From Ignavibacteria bacterium (GTDB lineage Bacteria > Bacteroidota > Ignavibacteria > Kapaibacteriales > Kapaibacteriaceae): a stretch of DNA of 64,000 nucleotides. Location of the stretch: contig JACPPD010000015.1 of NCBI GenBank assembly GCA_016191145.1, forward strand, positions 80,100 through 144,099, in the 5' to 3' direction. Shown piece by piece: positions 1 to 7,703 of the stretch. The translations under genes and the position numbers were made by a program. Under the pieces are notes generated by a model. The model had not been told where the DNA came from and did not search any database. It worked only from the letters and a program-made list of their open reading frames with translations. Positions within the stretch are counted from its first letter, which is position 1. Every line of letters starts with the position of its first letter.

Positions 1-2
1 CC

Positions 3-464
3 AGCGCATTGATTGGTGGTGGCGCTCTCAGTGGAAGAAAGATGGCTGATGAAGTTCGTGTTTCTGGTTCAGTTCTACCTGATGCCAATCTCACCGTTAG
101 CGTGGCTGCCAACACCATGTATGAAGTTGAGGTGTTTGTTCAATATTCAGGTACAAACAGCCCCCTCTCAACACTCGATTTATCGATTACAGCTCCCGTT
201 GCCGGCCCGGCAGACATCAGCTACGGCGTTGTTACAAGCGGTCAGGCACTGGCGCCTTCGAACGTAGATGGTTCAGGAACTGTTATCCCCAACATTGGAG
301 TCGATTTCGTTCCAAGTAACCGTCAGACAGTTGTTGTTAAGGGGCTTATCCAGACAAATGCCCTCGGATCAGTTACATTCAACTGGGGTGACAGCCTGAA
401 CTCTGCGGGAGAGTCGGTTACCATTCACAGAAATTCTTACATCAAGCTCACGCGCTTGAACTAA
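3..464 (+). CDS. C-terminal part of a fibre-like secreted protein (5' end outside window)
   Basis: The frame is open to the left edge, and the first in-frame start is only a TTG near base 9, so the gene probably begins upstream. The visible 150 or so residues are rich in Val, Ser, Thr, Asn and Gly with no cysteine, typical of beta-sandwich surface proteins. The end, GSVTFNWGDS...GESVTIHRNSYIKLTRL, resembles the C-terminal domain of phage tail-fibre-like proteins, where a GSY-type strand closes the fold; this is recognised by pattern only. The gene at 4727-5704 has a related ending. It lies 50 bases before the next secreted protein in the same direction, so it likely belongs to the same surface-protein cluster. 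Function unknown. Confidence 0.6.
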   Translation, partial: SALIGGGALSGRKMADEVRVSGSVLPDANLTVSVAANTMYEVEVFVQYSGTNSPLSTLDLSITAPVAGPADISYGVVTSGQALAPSNVDGSGTVIPNIGVDFVPSNRQTVVVKGLIQTNALGSVTFNWGDSLNSAGESVTIHRNSYIKLTRLN

Positions 465-514
465 GCGCGGGCTGATCCCTGGCCAAGGTGAAAATCATGA
501 AGGAGATTAATAAC

Positions 515-3500
515 ATGAATCGCACGCTCAAGGTCCTGATCGGCGCCGCTCTCATCTCGCTCGCGAGTTTGAGTATGGCTTCCGCCCAGACTGGTTCGCT
601 TCAAGGTGCCCGGCTATTCCTCTACGACGGAGGCATTGGAACCGGAATGAATCGAATCGGGCTTTTTACTCCAATGGATACGTCGCTATCGTTGAGTTAC
701 AATCTGACGTTGCCACCCAATTCGGGTTCTGCAGGGGACTTCCTCTACACGCCCGACGGATTAGGAACGCTTGCCTTTACTAGTGGCAACGACCTGTTCT
801 GGCGCTTGGACGGCAATTCCGGTACCACGCCGTGGAATGGCACCACAGGGAGCTTCGTGGGTACGGACGATCCTACGAGCCTTGTCATCCGTGCAGGGGG
901 CCCTAACGATATTCAATTCTGGAACGGCGCTCCCAGTTCGATGGTGATGAACATCAATCCGGTGGGTAATGTGGGCATTGGAATGCCAGCCACCGGCATG
1001 CAAAGACTCGTGGTAGCAGACTTAAGCGGTACATACGACGCCGCGTTCTTCCATTCCACTCGGCCAACCGGTTATGCACTTTCAGTGTTGCAGTCGGGCC
1101 CGGGAGGAACAGGGATTACAGTTCAGGCAGGCGATGTTGGCATCGGTATCGGCCAATACGTTGCACCGATTAACGGATTGGAAATTGACGCTCAGGGTGT
1201 TGGAATCCTCATTAAAAAGTGGGGAACTGCACCAGCCGTTGGTATTTCTATGGATGGTTCTACAACGGGACTCTTAATTGAAAATTCAACATTTGGTGTT
1301 GCAGTTGAGGGTTCAACCACAGGGCTGTACATTCGAAATGCTTCAACCTCAATCGATGCTGCAGGAAGCGTTGAAATTAATAACGGTTATTCAGCACCTG
1401 TAAACATTAACACAGCAGGTTCCACCGGTACCGTAACCATTGGTAATGCCTCTGCTGGAACGGTTTCGCTTCGCTCAGGTTCTGACATTATGATCCAGGT
1501 TCCTGGTAGCAGTTCTGGTAACGACCTGGTTCTGACTGGTATTGATGCCGGCGCGACAACAACTAAGATTTTAACGTTGGATGGCGCAAATAATGTCCGC
1601 TACAGAACCGTAAGCGGCGGCACGACAATCATTACTGGCAGCGGTACGCTCAACCACATTCCCAAGTGGACACCCGACGGCACGACGCTTGGCAATAGTT
1701 CCATTACAGATAATGGAACACTTGTAACTGTAACAAACCCATTAACGCAAGCTGGTGGCGGTCAGGTTACGTTCTCGGGCAACGTAGATGCCAATTTGGG
1801 TCTTGATGTAACCGGCGCTACAAATTTGACCGGCACTACCATTCAGATCGGTTCTCTGAGCGTTACCGGCGCGATAACTGCAAATACAACTGGTGGGGCA
1901 ACAACAAGCATCGGTAATACAACAAGTGGCGGTTCAGTAAACATATTAGCGAATGCCGATATTACCATCAACCCTGGTGCCGGCGCAGGTGACGTCGTCA
2001 TCCCTAACATTGATTTGGACGCAACGACAACCAAGGTGCTGACATTAGACGCCAGCAACAATGTAAGGTATCGTTCTATCAGTGCAGGGTCATCTATTCT
2101 CACTGGTACTGGAACGAACAACACTGTTGCCAAATGGACTCCCGATGGTATGACGCTTGGCAATAGTTCCATTACAGATAATGGAACACTTGTAACTGTA
2201 ACAAACCCATTAACGCAAGCTGGTGGCGGTCAGGTTACGTTCTCAGGCAACGTGGACGCAAACCTTGGTCTCGATGTTAGTGGCACTACAACGCTGACGG
2301 GTCCAACCACAGCAACTGGTGCGACGAATATCAACACAACGGGAGCCAGCCTTACAGTACTCGGTACAGTTGGCAATACTGTTCGCCTTGCTGCAAACGA
2401 CGTAGAAATGACGAACCTACCGGGCGGTGCTACAACCGACGAACTGGTTACGATTAGTGGATCTGACGTTCGCCGTGTTGCCGCGTCAACCTTTATCAAT
2501 GCAAACGCATGGAAACTTGGTGGCAACTCGTCGCCATCTCCAAACATTTTTGGCACTACGAATGCAACCGCTGTTGTGATGCAAACCAATAACCTAACGC
2601 GCCTAACGCTAACCTCAACAGGCGACATTACTCAGACCGGAAATGGGCAAGTAACCTTTTCTGGGAATGTTGATGCCAATTCTGGTCTTGATGTAAGCGG
2701 TATCACGACGGTAAATTCTACTGGTGGGGCAACAACAAGCATTGGTAATACAACAAGCGGCGGTACTGTTGACGTATTAGCGAATGCCGATATCACCATC
2801 AACCCAGGTGCAGGCGCCGGCGACCTTGTTATCCCAAACATTGATTTAGATGCTGCAACCACAAAGATCCTTACACTCGACGCTTCCAACAATGTGCGCT
2901 ATCGTTCAATCTCTTCCGGTTCAAGCGTGATAACAGGATCGGGGACACTCAACTATGTAGCTCGATGGACGCCAGATGGAGCAACACTGGGTAGCGGCGT
3001 TATTACAGATGATGGCTCAAATGTTGGTATCAGCACAGCAGGTACAGTAACAATCGCTTCGACGACTGTAAACGATGTTGCCATCAATGTTAGTGGCGGA
3101 GCAAGCAATGACCTTGTGCTGACAGGGATCGACACAGACAACACAACCACACGTGTTCTTGCTCTCGATGCCAGCAATAATGTTCGAGTTCACGATATCA
3201 GTGGCGGTGGAACCAATATCGTTACCGGTTCAGGTACACTCAATGCCATTCCAAAGTGGACACCAGATGGGTACACGCTTGGTGATTCAAAGATTTCAGA
3301 CAGCGGAACAAACGTTACGGTAGATGGAACAGCGGCCTTTAACGCTAATGGCAATGTGAACCTTGGTGATTTGAACACCGATGCTATAACCATCAAGGGC
3401 GATCTTAAGGTTCTGCCGATAGCCAATCAGTTTGCCGGACGCGTAATGATTACTGGAGCGCCAGGTGTTACAACCTTTGTGATTCCTAACACTCTTGTTG

Positions 3501-3667
3501 GTGCGAATTCAATCATCCTGTTGACGCTTGAAGATGGATCAAACGTTTCGAACTTCACGGCAGTTGTCAGCGCCAAATCGAGCGGTGTAAGTTTCACCGT
3601 TCGGTTATCGAGCGTGATGACGCCGGGGCAAACCAAGTTCGTCAACTATCAGATCATCAACCAGTAA
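515..3667 (+). CDS. Large secreted repeat protein, fibre/adhesin-like
   Basis: A 1050-residue protein with a clear Sec signal peptide (MNRTLKVLIGAALISLASL, cleavage near SAQ). The start at 515 is chosen because AAGGAG at 500-505 sits nine bases upstream; an in-frame GTG at 488 is less likely. The body is Gly/Thr/Asn/Ser-rich beta structure. Modules containing a KWTPDG or RWTPDG motif recur at least four times, alternating with a LDASNNVRYRSIS motif and an ITINPGAGAG motif. Two modules are 156 codons apart and share 93 identical bases. The N-terminal 100 residues resemble the proteins at 4142 and 4727. No C-terminal T9SS signature is visible. It is probably a cell-surface fibre or adhesin; the actual ligand or role is unknown. 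Confidence 0.75.
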   Translation: MNRTLKVLIGAALISLASLSMASAQTGSLQGARLFLYDGGIGTGMNRIGLFTPMDTSLSLSYNLTLPPNSGSAGDFLYTPDGLGTLAFTSGNDLFWRLDGNSGTTPWNGTTGSFVGTDDPTSLVIRAGGPNDIQFWNGAPSSMVMNINPVGNVGIGMPATGMQRLVVADLSGTYDAAFFHSTRPTGYALSVLQSGPGGTGITVQAGDVGIGIGQYVAPINGLEIDAQGVGILIKKWGTAPAVGISMDGSTTGLLIENSTFGVAVEGSTTGLYIRNASTSIDAAGSVEINNGYSAPVNINTAGSTGTVTIGNASAGTVSLRSGSDIMIQVPGSSSGNDLVLTGIDAGATTTKILTLDGANNVRYRTVSGGTTIITGSGTLNHIPKWTPDGTTLGNSSITDNGTLVTVTNPLTQAGGGQVTFSGNVDANLGLDVTGATNLTGTTIQIGSLSVTGAITANTTGGATTSIGNTTSGGSVNILANADITINPGAGAGDVVIPNIDLDATTTKVLTLDASNNVRYRSISAGSSILTGTGTNNTVAKWTPDGMTLGNSSITDNGTLVTVTNPLTQAGGGQVTFSGNVDANLGLDVSGTTTLTGPTTATGATNINTTGASLTVLGTVGNTVRLAANDVEMTNLPGGATTDELVTISGSDVRRVAASTFINANAWKLGGNSSPSPNIFGTTNATAVVMQTNNLTRLTLTSTGDITQTGNGQVTFSGNVDANSGLDVSGITTVNSTGGATTSIGNTTSGGTVDVLANADITINPGAGAGDLVIPNIDLDAATTKILTLDASNNVRYRSISSGSSVITGSGTLNYVARWTPDGATLGSGVITDDGSNVGISTAGTVTIASTTVNDVAINVSGGASNDLVLTGIDTDNTTTRVLALDASNNVRVHDISGGGTNIVTGSGTLNAIPKWTPDGYTLGDSKISDSGTNVTVDGTAAFNANGNVNLGDLNTDAITIKGDLKVLPIANQFAGRVMITGAPGVTTFVIPNTLVGANSIILLTLEDGSNVSNFTAVVSAKSSGVSFTVRLSSVMTPGQTKFVNYQIINQ
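1684..2244 (+). repeat. 93-bp perfect direct repeat inside the fibre-like gene
   Basis: Bases 1684-1776 and 2152-2244 are identical over 93 bp, exactly 468 bp (156 codons) apart and in frame, so recombination between them would remove or add one whole module without breaking the reading frame. Shorter near-identical stretches also occur around 1890-1935 and 2720-2765 (the NTTSGG region). Such identity exceeds what protein conservation alone would keep at synonymous sites. Confidence 0.9.
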
Positions 3668-3686
3668 TTGGGAAGGAAGTAAAAAG

Positions 3687-4109
3687 ATGAAAACAATGAA
3701 TATAACACTGTTTACTATTGCCTTCGCAGTTGCCATGGTACTTGCCGGGTCAAATATGCGAGCCGGTATTACTCCTCCGTCGGTTCTCCAGTGCGCAAAG
3801 TGGATGGTGTATGAAATGCGCAACTGTTCCCAGGAACAACCGGGAACTGCTCGTAAAACAGATGCAAAGGTTGGTCAGCCAACAGCATCCAAAGCAGTCA
3901 TGAAGGAGAGCGATAAGGGCGTTGATAAAGCTGCAAATACTGCTAAGGCAACGGAGCAAGTTCAGGTTGTTCCGGCTGAGACATGTGATGCGATAGCTTA
4001 TTGGAATTACCTGAGCTGTGTTGAGAATGGATTAGATCGGGTATCACCGCTCGGTGGAAAGAAAACGGACGACACGCCGAGTGTCAAGGCACCTTCAAAC
4101 ACAAAATGA
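3687..4109 (+). CDS. Small secreted protein with twin CX10C motifs
   Basis: A 140-residue protein with an N-terminal hydrophobic signal segment (about residues 5-22) and a GGAAGG-type ribosome site before the ATG. The mature part has exactly four cysteines arranged as two pairs, C36/C47 and C100/C111, each spaced by ten residues and each surrounded by aromatic residues (CAKWMVYEMRNC and CDAIAYWNYLSC). The pairs are joined by a Lys/Ala/Thr-rich low-complexity linker of about 50 residues. This suggests two small disulphide-stapled helical hairpins on a flexible tether. It sits between two fibre-like proteins, overlapping the open frame of the next by four bases, so it is likely part of the same surface system. 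I do not recognise the family. Confidence 0.6.
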   Translation: MKTMNITLFTIAFAVAMVLAGSNMRAGITPPSVLQCAKWMVYEMRNCSQEQPGTARKTDAKVGQPTASKAVMKESDKGVDKAANTAKATEQVQVVPAETCDAIAYWNYLSCVENGLDRVSPLGGKKTDDTPSVKAPSNTK

Positions 4110-4141
4110 TCGGAAGAAGAACACCAGACAGTGGAGTAAAC

Positions 4142-4702
4142 ATGTTCAAACAAGCGATCATCATTGTTGTTATCATCTGTGCTGCCGCTATTAGTGCTGT
4201 TTCGCAGAACTATCTGAGCGGCACGCGGCTGCGGCTTGTCGACGACGGACAGACGTTTGGCGGCGTACTGATACCGCCTACGCCAACAACTGCAGATGTG
4301 TTGTTCCTGTTGCCTTCCGTCGGCGGCCAATTCCTTGTAGACGACGGTAGTGGTAAATCGGCATGGTTGGTTGGAGGTCAGGCAGTGACGTCGACGTCAT
4401 TGATAGGTTCAACAACTGCATTCAATGTTCAGCTTGTTGCTGGTCCAACTTCGACAGTCCGTGCTGAAATAAATGCTTCATCAAAGGTTGTTGCTCTTCC
4501 AGACCAAACAGAACTTAGGTTCTACGAACCTTCTGCATCTGGCACAAACTATTCCGCAGTTAAGGCTGCAGATACACAGAGTGGCAACATTACTTTATTT
4601 CTACCGGCAACTGTTGGTCCTGCCGGCGCATGGTTAGGTGTTGCTGCTGCACCGGCGCCCACGGCCACAACGGCAACGCTAACGTGGATCACGCCTCCTT
4701 GA
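4142..4702 (+). CDS. Secreted fibre-like protein, short paralogue
   Basis: A 186-residue secreted protein. The start at 4142 follows GGAG at 4132-4135; the open frame extends upstream to 4106 but without a ribosome site. After a signal peptide ending near AVSQ, the mature protein begins NYLSGTRLRLVDDG and contains GGVLIPPTPT and LVDDGSGKSAWLVGG. The same blocks occur in the same order in the next gene, so the two are tandem duplicates. It ends at about the point where the neighbour continues into an extra 140-residue C-terminal domain, so it may be an assembly partner or a shortened copy. Function unknown. Confidence 0.65.
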   Translation: MFKQAIIIVVIICAAAISAVSQNYLSGTRLRLVDDGQTFGGVLIPPTPTTADVLFLLPSVGGQFLVDDGSGKSAWLVGGQAVTSTSLIGSTTAFNVQLVAGPTSTVRAEINASSKVVALPDQTELRFYEPSASGTNYSAVKAADTQSGNITLFLPATVGPAGAWLGVAAAPAPTATTATLTWITPP

Positions 4703-4726
4703 GTAACTGAAACGGAGACCTAAACA

Positions 4727-5704
4727 ATGTTCACTAGAATTACACTGATTGCTACTCTCCTGGTAATTGCGGTTAACGTAGCACCGGCGCAGAACTACCT
4801 CAGTGGTACACAGCTAAGGCTCGTGGAGCCGAATCCCACTCAGCAGTACGGTGGAGTGCTGATTCCCCCAACACCGACTGCTGCCGACGTCATCTTTACG
4901 TTTCCCAGCACTGGCGGGTATCTTCTTGTAGACGATGGATCCGGTAAGGTTGCCTGGCTGGTAGGGGGCAATCCATTAACGGCCACTGGGCTACTGGGAT
5001 CAACCACTGCGCAGGACGTAAGCTTTATTGCTGGCGGAACCAGTAACGTAAGGATGCGTTTGGAAGACGATGCCAAGGCAGTATCGCTTCCCGACCAAAC
5101 TTCTCTACGTTTGATGGAACTTACTGCTTCCGGCAGCAATTACACCGAAATTGCAGCGCAAGCCCAGGTTGGAAACATTACCTACACCTTGCCAAATACT
5201 GTTGGTTCAGCGGGGCAAGTACTGGCAATAGCAGACGTACCAGCTCCTACTGCAACATCTGCCACACTCATGTGGAAGACGCAGACACTACCAGGAAATA
5301 TCGAGTTGGGGTACATCCCCGTAAGCGAACAGATTCCTGCAAGCTGTGATATCCGATTCACATATAATGCTACTACTGCCGGGACGTACATGATAAAATC
5401 GCACATGAAATGGACGTCGGGGAGTTGGGCTACTAAGAAACCAGAAATCTGCTGGAATCTGCCAACGGGTGCAACAATTAGTTACAAGTGGGTAAGCATC
5501 GACAATCCAACAAATCTTGCGCAACAGGGGACATCATCGACTACTGCTGCAACTCAGCTCACTCTACCCGATGACACAGAAGAGTTTTCAATTACGGGGA
5601 CAATAACAGTAACAACGCCTGGCACCATAGATTTCCGCTTGGGAAAAACCGGTGGTACATGGCTTACATTGGAAGGCAGCTACATGATCGTCATCCAACC
5701 ATAA
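4727..5704 (+). CDS. Secreted fibre-like protein, long paralogue with C-terminal beta domain
   Basis: A 325-residue secreted protein preceded by a GGAG ribosome site. It repeats the NYLSGT..LRLV, GGVLIPPTPT and LVDDGSGK blocks of its upstream neighbour, then adds about 140 residues (from roughly residue 185) rich in Thr, Tyr and Trp. This part ends TIDFRLGKTGGTWLTLEGSY, the same kind of closing strand as in the partial gene at the left edge. The arrangement, shared head with variable tail, is that of tail-fibre or adhesin families. It is the last gene of the run; a strong terminator follows 52 bases later. Exact role unknown. Confidence 0.65.
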   Translation: MFTRITLIATLLVIAVNVAPAQNYLSGTQLRLVEPNPTQQYGGVLIPPTPTAADVIFTFPSTGGYLLVDDGSGKVAWLVGGNPLTATGLLGSTTAQDVSFIAGGTSNVRMRLEDDAKAVSLPDQTSLRLMELTASGSNYTEIAAQAQVGNITYTLPNTVGSAGQVLAIADVPAPTATSATLMWKTQTLPGNIELGYIPVSEQIPASCDIRFTYNATTAGTYMIKSHMKWTSGSWATKKPEICWNLPTGATISYKWVSIDNPTNLAQQGTSSTTAATQLTLPDDTEEFSITGTITVTTPGTIDFRLGKTGGTWLTLEGSYMIVIQP

Positions 5705-5756
5705 GTTTTAAAGAGACCCTCTTACATTTCTTCTATAGAGTGTTACGATTGATCAG

Positions 5757-5792
5757 CCCCTTACCAACGAATGGTAAGGGGTTGTGTTTTTT
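5757..5792 (+). terminator. Rho-independent terminator of the fibre-like cluster
   Basis: A perfect 10-bp stem (CCCCTTACCA at 5757-5766 with TGGTAAGGGG at 5772-5781) and 5-base loop, followed by TTGTG and a long T run. It closes the surface-protein run that begins left of the window. Confidence 0.9.
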
Positions 5793-5867
5793 TTTGGACG
5801 CACCTGGAATGTCTTGGCAAACAGTGGTGTCGCAGCTTGAGAATGCCGGGAGTGATATGCTGCCGGG

Positions 5868-5962
5868 GAACTTGCCGGGAGGCATATGCTGCCGGCGTTT
5901 CTCCCGGCGTTTCTCCCGGCGTTTCTCCCGGCGTTTCTCCCGGCGTTTCTCCCGGCAAGTTC
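5868..5962 (+). repeat. 12-bp minisatellite flanked by inverted arms
   Basis: Five tandem copies of a 12-bp unit (CCGGCGTTTCTC register, 5892-5951) lie between a 12-bp inverted pair, GAACTTGCCGGG at 5868-5879 and CCCGGCAAGTTC at 5951-5962. Frames across it give only monotonous repeats, so it is not coding. The rest of 5705-6078 holds the terminator just upstream and the leader hairpin of rpsD; I see no gene in it. Confidence 0.85.
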
Positions 5963-6048
5963 AGGATCTTGGATTCACATTTTTACCGTAAATTTGAGAT
6001 TCGGTTCGGACGGTTCGAATCGATTGTCCTTTTTATTAACATATTTGC

Positions 6049-6065
6049 CCCGCAACATTTGCGGG
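6049..6065 (+). promoter_or_regulatory. Leader hairpin upstream of rpsD
   Basis: CCCGCAA at 6049-6055 pairs perfectly with TTGCGGG at 6059-6065 around a CAT loop. It ends 13 bases before the rpsD ATG and abuts the purine-rich ribosome site. Ribosomal protein S4 is known in other bacteria to repress its own translation through leader RNA; that this hairpin does so here is inference. Confidence 0.45.
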
Positions 6066-6078
6066 AGCGAGGGACCCA

Positions 6079-6681
6079 ATGAAGTATAATGGCCCCAAAG
6101 TAAAACTTAGCCGTAAGGTTGGTTTTGCTATAGCGCCAAAGGCGCGCAAGGTAATGGATAGGAAGCCCGGTACTCCGGGACAGCACGGCAACAGTAGGCG
6201 ACGTCCGAAGGTTTCCGATTATGCTAAGCAATTGCTGGAGAAACAACGTCTGCGGTTACAGTACAACCTGCATGAACGCCAGATGACGAACACCATTGAG
6301 AAAGCATCTCGCATTCAAGGAAATAAGGTTGACATCCTTGTGCAGCTTCTGGAACGCCGACTCGATGCCCTCGTGTTTCGGGCAGGATTGGCAAGATCTA
6401 TTTATGCTGCCCGACAGTATGTTCGTCATGGACATATCCTTGTCAATGGCAACAAGGTTGATATGCCGGCATACTCCGTTGATCCAAACGATGTGATAGA
6501 AGTGAAAGAAAAAAGCCGCAAACTCGAGGCAATTCAGGAGGCGATTAGATCTTCTTCTCCGCCACCGTATCTCGATGTAAGCAAAGCAGACTTTTCAGCA
6601 AAGTTTCTGTACCTGCCTCCGAGGGATGAAGTCCCCGTGGTGTGCGAGGTTCCTCTGGTTATCGAATACTACTCACGATAA
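6079..6681 (+). CDS. rpsD: 30S ribosomal protein S4
   Basis: A 200-residue S4 of normal length. S4 binds 16S rRNA early in small-subunit assembly. The N-terminus (YNGPKVKLSRKVG) has Ser where zinc-binding forms have Cys, so this is a zinc-independent form. The conserved S4 domain is seen at LERRLDALVFRAGLARSIYAARQ and VRHGHILVNG (about residues 95-130). The gene stands alone with its own leader hairpin and terminator, whereas rpsD usually lies in the alpha operon with rpsM, rpsK and rpoA. It may therefore be a relocated single copy or a second paralogue; the window cannot tell. Confidence 0.95.
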   Translation: MKYNGPKVKLSRKVGFAIAPKARKVMDRKPGTPGQHGNSRRRPKVSDYAKQLLEKQRLRLQYNLHERQMTNTIEKASRIQGNKVDILVQLLERRLDALVFRAGLARSIYAARQYVRHGHILVNGNKVDMPAYSVDPNDVIEVKEKSRKLEAIQEAIRSSSPPPYLDVSKADFSAKFLYLPPRDEVPVVCEVPLVIEYYSR

Positions 6682-6691
6682 AATTAAATAT

Positions 6692-6720
6692 AAAGCCCGA
6701 TCACGTCGGGCTTTTCTTTT
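6692..6720 (+). terminator. Rho-independent terminator after rpsD
   Basis: A 9-bp perfect stem (AAAGCCCGA at 6692-6700 with TCGGGCTTT at 6706-6714), 5-base loop and T-rich tail, 10 bases after the rpsD stop. Confidence 0.92.
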
Positions 6721-6732
6721 TAAGGGGCTTGT

Positions 6733-7692
6733 ATGCTGTTCGGCATCGACATCGGCGGAACCAACATCAAATTCGGTTTTGTTGATGACGATGGAATCAT
6801 CGTAGAAAAACATTCTGTTGCAACGAAAGCTCACGAAGGTCGGAATGCAGTTATCGACCGCATTGTGAGCATTGCTTCAGAGCTGGCTGATACTGCAGCA
6901 ACAATGAATCCATCTGCCGCAGTGAATCGTGACACTGGTCTGCCAATTGGCATCTGCGTTCCCGGCATTGTTGATCCTCTCTCCCGCCATGTACTTAAGC
7001 CCCCTAACCTGCAGGGATGGGATGATGTGCACCTGGGAGAGATTGTTGAGTCCGGTACAGGCCGACGTGTGACAGCTACCGTTGAGAACGATGCCAATGC
7101 AGCAGCCCTTGCAGAGTACCATCTTGGAGCTGGTAAGGGGCATGCAGATTTTTTATACATCACGCTTGGAACTGGCATTGGCGGAGGTGTTATACTCAAC
7201 GGACGGTTGTACACAGGTCCGCATGGCGAGGCAGGAGAGATAGGCCACACCGTAATTGATTGGCGTGCCAGCTATGCTGGACGTACACCATCATACAGAA
7301 CAGGTGTACTCGAAGAGCTGGCAGGCAATGCCGGGATTGTGCGAAGGTATGTGGATGCAACCGGCCGTGTAGATGTTAAGGATGTGGAAACAATTGCAGC
7401 CATGGCGAAGAATGGCGACGAAGCAGCAAAAAAAATTCTCGAAGAAACAGGAACAATCGTTGGATTAGGAATCTGTTCGGCTTTTGCAGTGCTTGGGTTG
7501 CATCGTGCTGTGGTTGGCGGAGGAGTGTCGAAGTCCGATGTGATAATGAATTCCATTGTAAAAACTGTCCGCGAGCGAGCGATTCCCACAATTGCACGAG
7601 ATGCGACGGTTGTTCGTGCACACTTCCTCGACGATGCCGGATTGGTCGGTTCAGCTATGCTGAATCGATTATCTTTGCCACTTCATTCATAG
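6733..7692 (+). CDS. ROK-family sugar kinase (glucokinase-like)
   Basis: A 319-residue ROK kinase, likely phosphorylating glucose or a related hexose with ATP in the cytoplasm. The phosphate motif DIGGTNIKFG is at residues 5-14, the catalytic region ENDANAAALAE near 118, and the ROK signature GTGIGGGVILNG followed by GEAGEIGH near 150-180. The usual zinc-binding CxCGxxGC segment after GH is absent: the equivalent stretch here (WRASYAGRTPSYRTGVLEE) has no cysteine. An AAGGGG ribosome site precedes the ATG. It lies 11 bases before the DUF2723 gene. Glucokinase is the likeliest activity, but N-acetyl sugar kinases look alike. Confidence 0.85.
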   Translation: MLFGIDIGGTNIKFGFVDDDGIIVEKHSVATKAHEGRNAVIDRIVSIASELADTAATMNPSAAVNRDTGLPIGICVPGIVDPLSRHVLKPPNLQGWDDVHLGEIVESGTGRRVTATVENDANAAALAEYHLGAGKGHADFLYITLGTGIGGGVILNGRLYTGPHGEAGEIGHTVIDWRASYAGRTPSYRTGVLEELAGNAGIVRRYVDATGRVDVKDVETIAAMAKNGDEAAKKILEETGTIVGLGICSAFAVLGLHRAVVGGGVSKSDVIMNSIVKTVRERAIPTIARDATVVRAHFLDDAGLVGSAMLNRLSLPLHS

Positions 7693-7703
7693 TACAGTTT
7701 CAC

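Noticed and set aside
1843-3645. Several open minus-strand frames of 70-130 codons across the fibre-like gene
   Set aside because: They are shadows of the repetitive Thr/Gly-rich plus-strand gene; none has a signal, ribosome site or known motif.
5761-6089. Short frames over the minisatellite encoding LPAFLPAF-like or RRFSRRFS-like repeats
   Set aside because: All frames are open merely because the 12-bp unit has no stop codon; no start or function is credible.
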